A stretch of DNA of 64,000 nucleotides from Nymphaea colorata (lineage: Eukaryota; Streptophyta; Magnoliopsida; Nymphaeales; Nymphaeaceae), in NCBI RefSeq assembly GCF_008831285.2, contig NC_045138.2, positions 23,161,934-23,225,933 of the forward strand, written 5' to 3'. The notes under the pieces were generated by a model. The model did not search any database, had not been told where the DNA came from, and saw only the letters and a program-made list of their open reading frames with translations. Below, piece after piece: positions 55,870 through 64,000 of the stretch. The translations under genes and the position numbers were made by a program. The stretch's first letter is position 1; each line of letters starts with the position of its first letter.

Positions 55870-56035
55870 AAATATATTGAAACAAATTTTGAAATGATTA
55901 AAATAGGGTCTGATTTTGAAAAAGTTATGGTGGTGCCCTCAGGTCTTTTTTTTTAATAAACTGAAACAAATTTTGAAATGATTAAAATATAATTTGGTTT
56001 TGAAAAAGTTATGGTGGTGCTCTAACGTCTAAAAA
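55870..56035. repeat. About 85-bp tandem duplication
   Basis: The segment tgaaacaaattttgaaatga, then ttaaaata and ttttgaaaaagttatggtgg, occurs at about 55876 and 55962. The copies differ by several substitutions. Confidence 0.8.
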
Positions 56036-56202
56036 TATGGTTTTAAGGGTTGGTTAACAAACCCTTAATAATTAAAAACTTTAAAAACTTGAGATTGAAT
56101 TGTTGTAATAGCCAAATAACATAAAAAACAAATTGCTTAAAAGATACTTGTGAGATCATTTGAGTTCTTCAAATATTATCACTAAAATCAACTAGAAGAT
56201 AA

Positions 56203-57176
56203 CTTATATTTAAAGATAGTTTTGAAAATCAAAGTTTTCAACTTATACGAAGAAATATGATTGGGAACATACTTGTAATTTTTTATTTTATTTTTGCAAA
56301 ACATGGCTTCAACTTGACATGTTTTACAAAAACAAGTTTTTCAAGTTTTGTTTGAAAATAAGATATCAAAATAACTTGTTCCTCGTAGGGCCAAAGAGAA
56401 AGATTTTGAAATATTGCAAATATCAAAATAATATATTGAAAAGTGTAAATATTTGATATTTGAAATGGGAAGAAAATTATAATTTGTAGGGTGTTTCCCT
56501 TGAATCATTAGTGAATTTGAAGATTTTGCCTTAATTCGATTATCACCTCATTATGGCTTGATCTTATCTTACTTAAGCTTCTTAGAGATGTGCTTGTGAC
56601 TGTTCTTAATTCCCTAAGTGATTGTGTATGCGTGATTACATAAATTTTATATGTATAATAAAAAATAAACCATTCCTATCATAACATATATCTTATATTT
56701 AAAGATAGTTTTGAAAATCAAAGTTTTCAACTTATACGAAGAAATATGATTGGGAACATACTTGTAATTTTTTTTTTTTGCAAAACATGGCTTCAACTTG
56801 ACATGTTTTACAAAAACAAGTCTTTCAAGTTTTGTTTGAAAATAAGATATCAAAATAACTTGTTCATCATAGGGCCAAAGAGAGAGATTTTGAAATATTG
56901 CAAATATCAAAATAATATATTGAAAAGTGTAAATATTTGATATTTGAAATAAGAAGAAAATTATAATTTGTACGGTGTTTCCCTGGAATCATTAGTGAAT
57001 TTGAAGATTTTGCCTTAATTCGATTATTACCTCATTATGGCTTGATCTTATCTTACTTAAGCTTCTTAGATATGTGCTTGTGAGTGTTCTTAATTCCCTA
57101 AGTGATTGTGTATGCCTGATTACATAAATTTTATATGCATAATAAAAAAGAAACTATTCCTATCATAACATATATC
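56203..57176. repeat. 489-bp tandem duplication
   Basis: Copies run 56203-56691 and 56692-57176, starting cttatatttaaagatagttt and ending cctatcataacatat. They differ at only a modest number of sites, including a T-tract length change and single-base changes, so the event is fairly recent. The unit is AT-rich and non-coding. The ends show no inverted repeats, so unequal exchange or replication slippage is likelier than transposition. Confidence 0.92.
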
Positions 57177-57499
57177 TATGGAGTAATGAAAAGGAAAATT
57201 TTGATACAAATTGATAGTGGTAAGATTTCATCTAGCGAGTTAGTCAAATGTGTATTAAAAATATAGGTGGGTCAATAAAAGGCTAGAAGAATGATTAAGA
57301 AAAAATATGAAAAATAGATTTGCAATTTGAAAAGAGAAAATGACATGCTCAAAGCAAATTAAAATGTACATCAAGCATTGTTTGCATGTTTCCTTGGTGG
57401 ACATGTCCCAACCTAAAAATGACAAAAATAAAAAAATGATCCACCTCAAATCCTCACATTGTAATACAAATCTACATACAATCAAGCCATCAAAATAGA

Positions 57500-57960
57500 G
57501 AATTAGATAGAAAAATGAAAAGATAGACATATAATGTGAGAGCAAGAATAGCTAGAGAAAAATTAAAAGAAAGAAAGTTAAAAATGAAAATACATAGAGA
57601 TAAAAAAGGATAAAAAAAGGGAGAGAAAAAGATAGATATTTGAAAGTCAAAGAATTAAATGAGAGTGAAATGAGAAGAAGAATAAAATAAGAAAAAGAAA
57701 TGAAGATGAAAAATTAAAATGAGAGAAATATAAGTTAAAATGATAGAAAAAAGTTAAGAATGAAAGAAATAAACATTGAAATGAAAATGAGAGATTAATG
57801 AATGAGAGAAAAAGAAGTAAAAATGAAAGAGAGAAAAGTTAAAGTGAGAGAAAAACAAGTTTAAAAGAGATAAATGAGTTAAAAGAAATGAAAAATCTAG
57901 TTAAAATGATGAAAAGATACGTCAAAATGAAAGAGAAAATGATCTTGAGGAAAATGTTTC
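57500..57960. repeat. Purine-rich gaaa/gagaga tract
   Basis: Nearly all purines on the plus strand, built from words such as gagagaaa, gaaatgaa, aaaatgagag and aaagttaaaatga, without a strict period. Such tracts can form triplex DNA; this is an inference from composition. The short frames here are not genes. Confidence 0.75.
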
Positions 57961-58369
57961 TCTTGGTCATGCTCTCCAAAGTTTCAAGGAGAATCCGTAG
58001 CTCCTTAGATGTAGAGGGAGCTCCTTTGCTCTTCCAGGTAAAAAGAACTTCTTGATGATCGCTTAAACGGGTTGGAGATGCTCTTCAAGAGTCCATCACA
58101 AGCTCCTCCAAAAAAAATTGAACAAAAAAATAGAAAAAAGGAAAAAAAATAGAACAGGAGAGGGAGCATTCAAATGCTTGAAACGATGATGGATTTCTCC
58201 CTCTTAAATGAGAGAAGTGAAGAGGTATTTATAGAGAAAGAAGACTCAAGGGCATTGTGGTTTTTTACTAAAATGAAATTAGCCATTAATTAGTCATTAT
58301 TAGCTTAAAATAGCTTAAAAACACTAAGAGAGTCAAATCTGTCCAAAAATATATTGACTGGGGGGATTG
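57961..58369. other. No gene recognised
   Basis: A transition zone between the purine tract and GC-rich DNA. gaggtatttatagagaaag near 58213 resembles a TATA region such as those in LTRs, which would fit a retroelement to its right, but no LTR border was fixed. Confidence 0.4.
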
Positions 58370-61300
58370 ACCACGCCAAGGGGCAGCTTGCCTAGCCTAG
58401 GTCTGGCCCACTGCCAGGCATAGAGAGGCTAGGCTGGCCTGCCACAGGCCTATTCTGGCCTGTGCTGGCTGGCCTGGGCATACTCTGCCGCGCCATGCCG
58501 GCCAAGGCCATACCAGGCCGGGCCAGGCCAGGCCAGGTGATGTGACCTTGCCTAGGACTACCGAGGGCGCTAGGGAGATGGCACAACAAGGCCGAGCAGG
58601 GTATGAGACGTGGCAGGCCAATATAGGGTTCGGGAGGCCAGCTAGTCTCCTAGCCCTGTTCGACAATGAGCAACAAAGGGGTTCAGCCAGGACGATCGGC
58701 CCTTTTCACAGTAGCTACCACTGAAGACTGTTGGTCTTTGTGAGCAAGCTTTCGGCCAAGGCAGAGCAACGAAGGCACAATGCACGACCACCAAGGCTGT
58801 GAGCACTGCACTTGGGAGCACATGCCTGCGGGTTCTGTCAAGGAAAAATCATTCGAGGCCCTAGGCCCTTCAATTTGGACAAACATGGCTGGGGTGCTAG
58901 GTAGTCGTAGCCAAGAGGCATCTGGTCAAGCCTGGCGTCATCCAGAGTGCAAGGCTTCCACAGGATGCCGCCGTAGCCGAGAGGTGCCCAGGCACGCTTG
59001 ATTGCATGGTCAGCAGCATGTCGAGCGAAAGAGGGCCCTCTGACTAACTTAGTTGAGAGGCCACAGGTGTTATCGTGCCATTCCAAATGCATGTCGGTTA
59101 GAGGTCGTGGTCCTTGCTGATGGACAATCGGTAAAGCTCCAGCAGAGGCAATCAGGCAAGGCCTCCATTAGCTTCGCAGAGGCACAACCCATCGAGTCCT
59201 ACTCCGACAACCTCTGGACAGTGCGAACAAAGGGTCAGTGAGGTCGACTATGGACAACACTCAAGGAGTGTGCATTTGGCCACCTGAGAGACTCAGACGT
59301 CACAAGAGAATCAGTTATGCAGCATCCTGAGATGGGGTGCTTTTGCCCAAGTTGCGGGTTATTAACTCACTGAACCGGTTGAGTCGTGGACTTGACCACT
59401 ACGGGTGAGCAACTTGGTTGAGTTAGTTTGAGTCGGCCCTGACCGGTTGAACCGGTCGACGTAGTTTTGCATGAGTATAAAACCTGCACATATTTTCTTC
59501 CTTAGGACACTTTGAATATACTCTGTAAAAGGTAGCCACCATTACCATCAAGATGCTTCTCGTTCCACCGAAGATCACCTCCGTGTGAGAATGAAAATCA
59601 ATTTTCGACTGAGTTTCTTGACAATTGTGCTTTCGATGTGGATATTTGGTGTGCCCTTTTTGCAAAGCCTCCCTGCTCGCATTTCTAGCAAGACATGGTT
59701 CTTCTTCAAGTGATCGAGCTTGTACACTGCGACACCAAATTCCTTGCATGTCCTGCCTTGGATTCTGGCCCTCCACCTTTTCGACGGCTCCAAGCCCCAA
59801 GCCGCCGACGGATTCATGCCAATTTAGTGTGGAATGACCCCAAATTACACGATGATGTTCGGGTAAGAGATTACGATCTTTTCCTGATTGATCGAAGGAG
59901 AACCATTCCCCAAATTCATCGCTAGACACCATACAATGACTGCCAGATCTTTTCTTATTATTGGCACAATTTCAATGAATCCTGTGGACACATTCAAGAT
60001 TGGACACCACCAGAGGACTCTTGACTTCCATACAAATCCAACGAGCCTAGACTCAAGTGATTCCATGCAGCCTACATAGAGATAAGATCAAATCTATCCC
60101 CGAGCTCGAGTCTGGCAAGAGTAGTAGAGAAATCTGGCGATCTCTGGCCTCATTCTGAGGATCACAATCTATTGTTAAACCATGGATCAATCCCGAACAA
60201 TTGATTCTTGATTGGTGAGTCAATCCACAACTAGAATTTTCAAATTAAGAGCTGAAATCAATCAAACTATAATTGAACATTTGGTTCTTCGTTTGCAGCA
60301 GAGTTTGAGTGATTCCAGTGCCATGCTTAAGCAATCCCCTATCCAATTTGTGTTGATGAGCATCTGAGCAATAGCTGACAGAATTCCATGCAAAATGAGT
60401 GGTCATACGTCAAAATCTGATAAAAAACTAAGAAGTAATCGCTCCTTGAAGATCATTAGAGTATTTTCAATGTTTGCCAAAATGAAAGCAAATTTTCAGG
60501 CAAACACAATAATTTGGTGGAATATTCCACCGGGTTCTTCGGTCACTGATGAGTCGGCTGTCAACGTGTCTTGGAATGCAGTGTCCAAGACGAATTCGTG
60601 TGTGTCAACGAATACTGAGCCACAGTGTCATCCTTGTTCGTCATGTCTTGCTCACGAATCTCATCGAGTCCTGTGCCACTGAATCAAGGACAGGGCGATG
60701 AGTCCCGCCAGTGTGTCTTGCAAATCTCGCCTCATCACCTCATGTGTCTTGCTCTTGCTGAAGGCTTTGACATCTTTGCAATGCTGACAGTTCCTAAAGT
60801 GCCAGTCACTTTTCAGCCAGCACTCAACCAGTCCTCAGCCGACGCTCGGACTTTGGCCAACCACTAGAAGTCACCTCCAACCAGCGAGACAACCTCCTCC
60901 TGCAACCTCCTCCTGGCCCTCGGGCATCCATTCACAACGTTTGGCGAGAACATTGCTCCTCTCCAAAACTAGGCATCCCCAATTTCACTTGAATTGGGCC
61001 TGACTACATCTCGGTGAAGTCCCTCTACATTCCTCCCTCGTGATTGTGGCTGCCAAGGGACAGACAACCCAACTGATTCTCACCTTTGGACGCAGTGTGA
61101 CGGACCTTGGGAGGTCGTAATTATTTTCACGGTTGCTGCAGAGAGGAGACATCGGGCGTGCTCCGACTCGATAAATCTTCTGTAGCACCTTATAGACCAG
61201 GGCCAGGTGTTTTTGTTTACTTGGCCATCAGTCGTGCAATTGTCGAAGGACTCCTCCAAAGCACATGGTGCATAGGACACAACCTTGAGTTGCTTACCCT

Positions 61301-61649
61301 GAAATGGCCTAACCTAGGGTTTCAAGGTGTGGTTTGTGCTTGATTATAGGCATGGATGTTATGAGTGATTTGATGTATGTATGAGCCTACTAGCAGCAGC
61401 TTGAGCGAGTTGTAAGTGTCTTGACTACTGTACCAAATGCTTTTGTAAGGCATGTTACTTTACCCTTGGGAAATACTTGTATCTGTAGGGGCATTTGGGT
61501 CCACATGTACGTGACTCACTCATAGGTTATTTGCACTAGGGTCCCGTCTGGCGAGGAGATTACATTGTAAAGATGTTAGGTTGTGTCTCGCTGAGACACA
61601 TCAGGCGGAGGCTAGCGGCAGGGTCCTAAGAACAGTCACTTCAATATAG
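58370..61649. other. GC-richer non-coding region, probably LTR and flank of the gypsy element
   Basis: Base composition changes sharply at about 58370. 58425-58540 is dominated by ggcc and ggccagg words. A gagtataaaacctgc TATA-type motif lies near 59472. Two-directional open frames (for example 59423-59932 minus) have no domains. Because a primer-binding site starts at 61650, the LTR must end about 61645, and much of this stretch could be a long LTR. I could not fix its left border. Confidence 0.45.
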
Positions 61650-61662
61650 TGGTATAAGAGCC
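61650..61662 (+). other. Ty3/gypsy primer-binding site
   Basis: The sequence tggtataagagcc differs at one position from the TGGTATCAGAGCC complementary to initiator-Met tRNA. It precedes gag by about 360 bases on the plus strand. It sets the element orientation and places the LTR 3' end just upstream, near acttcaatata. Confidence 0.72.
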
Positions 61663-62012
61663 ATCATTAGCCATTACCCAGGAGCAGTACATCTAACTTT
61701 GTTGTTGATAGCCATTGGCAGCAATAGGTTAGCACAACACCTGCAGTCCAGCGCAAGGCAGACGACTGTGCCAAGGTGTTGAGGGATCCATGAGTTAGTC
61801 AGTCATAGTGCAGCAGTTTGGACCAGTTTTCTGAGGGTTGCAAGGCTTCCAGGGTCCATTCTGACTCAAATTTTTACAGTAGCTATATATCTATTGTGGT
61901 CAGTTGGTGTGATAGTCTGCTCGTCGTCTTGGCACTTGTTTTGTATAGCTTTGACTGAGTACCAGTAAGCCCAGATTACTGCCCGGTTCTGAGTGTAGGG
62001 GTCCAACCTATT

Positions 62013-63040
62013 ATGGGTAAGGGAAAAGAGCTCAAAATTATGTCCCCTATCGAGGAAGAGATAGGCACATCACAAATGTATGATCCTGTAGCATTGGCTA
62101 AAGTGGTAGAGGAGGTGGCTGCACTCAACAAGATCTCAGTGAGGTTCACCAAGTGCGTTATGAGACAGCAGCCATGGGGGGCTAGTTCGACACCCTCATG
62201 GCTAATTTGGATGAGGTTATGGTGAGCTGCAAGAGAGACCAAGCTAAGTAGAGGACAAGGCTCCATGAGATGGAGTCCACGATGCTGGGGGTTGCCTAGA
62301 GGTTGGATGAGTGTGATGCAACCAAGGGAAACATCGAGGGTTTCGGTTCAGACCACCGAACCAAGGCAGCATGCCATGAGGATAATGCCGGCAGGTATAG
62401 GGCAGGCGCAGTTCGAGCACACACACTGTCACTTGTTGGGGGGCACCATGATCAAGAAGACCCCTATGTAAGGAGAGGCGGGGGCGATTTCGTGGAATGC
62501 TGGGCTTCGGAGAGAGAACATGACACCGGCTGGAGCTATCTGACAACAAGGAGGACGACTTCCGATGGGCAGCACACCATAGACAGCCACGTTATGGTAG
62601 AGCAGATGCTAACCCATTTAGGGATCCACTCAAGCCGACTATAGCATGCGTCAAACTTGATTTTCTACGATTTAATGACAAACATGACAATGATTAGTAC
62701 TTCAAGGTTGAGCATTACTTTGAGTGTCAACACATCCCTAGAGATTAGTGGATCACTATGAGCATGCTACACTTTGAAGGTCAAGCCATGCGGTGGTATC
62801 ACTAGCTAGCACACCTTCAGCCATTCATGGAGAAAGAGGAGCTTGTAGAGGAGATTTACTTGGGGTTTGGAGAGACGAGCTTGGTCAACTACGAGGTGGA
62901 ACTCATGATCATCCGCCAAGATGGATCAGTCCAAGATTACCAAGGCCATTTTGAGGACATTAGTAGTACAGTCAGGGATTGGCCACAACACACACTAGTA
63001 GTAGCCTTCCTTCGGGGGCTGAAAAAAAAATCAAGATAGA
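62013..63040 (+). mobile_element. Ty3/gypsy gag relic
   Basis: A gag start is plausible at ATG 62013 (MGKGKELKIMSP). The core at 62650-63040 reads KLDFLRFNDKHDND, YFKVEHYFECQHIP, MLHFEGQAMRWYH, LAHLQPFMEKEELVEEIYL, FGETSLVNYEVEL and VQDYQGHFEDIS. This is the Retrotrans_gag domain of plant gypsy elements. The core is interrupted by TAG at 62695-62697, 62746-62748 and 62803-62805. A one-base shift follows in the A run near 63025. The copy is inactive. Confidence 0.9.
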
Positions 63041-64000
63041 GTTGTCTCATAGAGGAGAAGAACCAGCGCCTCAACGCCTTTAAGAGGCCACTAAGGGCTA
63101 TGGAAAACAACATGTCTTTGTCTAAGGACCCAGCTCCCAAGCTTGGTAGTGCCCAAGGGTTACACACTGTGCTTACTAGGACCCAAATGATCCCTTATCA
63201 AGAGAGGGATGAACAAATTAAAAAGGGGCTTTGCTTCAATTGCAATGAGAAGAGGGTCAAGAGATGTAAATGCAAACAGCTTAGAAACTTTCAAATGATG
63301 GAGGACAATGAGGATGAGGTCATTGAGGGTGATGCCCCACTTCTACACATGGAAGAAGTCTAGCACACAGTTGATGGCTAGCCTAGCAATGATTCAGCCA
63401 TGATAGCTTATTATACTATGGCTGATGCTCCAATTCTCAATGTCATGAGGGTACCAGAATAGACTGGAGTAGTGCAAGTGGTAGTGTTAGTTGACACTGG
63501 AGTGACTCACAACTTTGTGAGCAAACAAGTGGCAGGTACAACTAGCTATAACATGAGAGTGCACCTTGTGTTTAATGTTATGATGGGAGACAACGTCCGT
63601 ATTCCATGCTTCACCATTTGCCACTGTACAGATAGCCATACTGGGAGATGCTTACACGCTTGATTTATTGTTATTTCCACATGTGGAATGGAGGTAGTGC
63701 TCGATGTGCAGTGGTTGAATATGTTTGAGAAGGTCTCTTGGGACTTCACAGAGATGACCATGATTTATCCTAAGGAGGGTGGCAGAGAGGTGACACTCAC
63801 CACCCTTAAGTCTCATGGCAGAGCAAAAGAGGCGCTGCAGGTACTCCAAGTAGGGCAGCCAGCCTATGGGTTGCTAAGTATGGCTCCCAATGTGATTCCA
63901 GGCCCAACACTAGACGAGGAGGTACCTTAGACGGTAACAGCAGTGTTGGCCAAGTATGAGAACATGTTTGCTATGCCCAAGGGGCTGCCACTAGTCAGAT
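63041..64000 (+). mobile_element. Ty3/gypsy nucleocapsid, protease and start of polymerase region (cut by window end)
   Basis: A zinc-knuckle relic reads CFNCNEKRVKRCKCKQL, with the usual His missing. The protease contains VLVDTGVTHNFVSKQVA, with the catalytic DTG at 63493-63501. Then MEVVLDVQWLNMFEKVSWDF follows, and at the edge YENMFAMPKGLPLVR, the usual lead-in to reverse transcriptase. Stops occur at 63361-63363, at about 63661 and at 63928-63930. RT, RNase H and integrase would lie beyond 64000. The order protease-RT and these motifs fit a plant gypsy element, perhaps a chromovirus; the lineage is not proven. Confidence 0.88.

Noticed and set aside
59423-59932. A 169-codon minus-strand open frame
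   Set aside because: No domain or protein-like conservation is visible. It overlaps open frames in several phases and lies in the probable LTR or flank of a retroelement.

Overview
The window looks like nuclear DNA from a flowering plant. The evidence is a lipoxygenase gene with nine exons and GT-AG introns, an intron-containing remnant of a plant F-box/JmjC-type gene, Copia and Ty3/gypsy retrotransposon relics with plant-type initiator-Met-tRNA primer sites, and abundant (TA)n, (GA)n and poly-A/T tracts. The species cannot be fixed from the sequence.

Layout. 1-540: minus-strand Copia gag relic. 541-5900: AT-rich DNA with small tandem repeats. 5909-8241: minus-strand JmjC-domain pseudogene with intact splice junctions and a broken reading frame. 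8260-21200: non-coding DNA with duplications, hAT-like MITE copies, a Copia RNase H relic split by one MITE, and several dispersed repeats. 21200-26460: two Copia relics head to head. The minus-strand one has an LTR, primer site, gag, protease and integrase; the plus-strand one has reverse transcriptase and RNase H. 26460-41100: AT-rich repeat territory with no gene I can defend apart from a weak candidate near 28150-29000. It also holds a strong inverted repeat at 39330-39452 and a long (TA)n block.

41440-51951 (+) is the only gene that appears intact: a 9-lipoxygenase of 908 codons, or 853 from an in-frame internal Met. All nine exons join in phase. The iron ligands and the Thr-Val pocket motif typical of 9-LOX are present. 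Poly(A) signals lie just downstream. Introns 1-3 carry MITEs, a triplicated repeat and a large CT/TA microsatellite.

52200-58370: repeat-derived AT-rich DNA, including a 489-bp tandem duplication and a purine-rich tract. From about 58370 the base composition turns GC-rich. A Ty3/gypsy element follows, with its primer site near 61650, a degenerate gag, a protease, and the start of the polymerase region cut by the window edge.

I found no new multi-gene system. The most informative observations are a MITE with a clear 8-bp target duplication nested in a Copia relic, a near-perfect 44-bp-arm inverted repeat 2 kb upstream of the LOX gene, the alternative LOX start linked to a TATA-like motif, a 569-bp apparently exact duplication inside a Copia gag, and a 24-bp perfect palindrome at a repeat junction.
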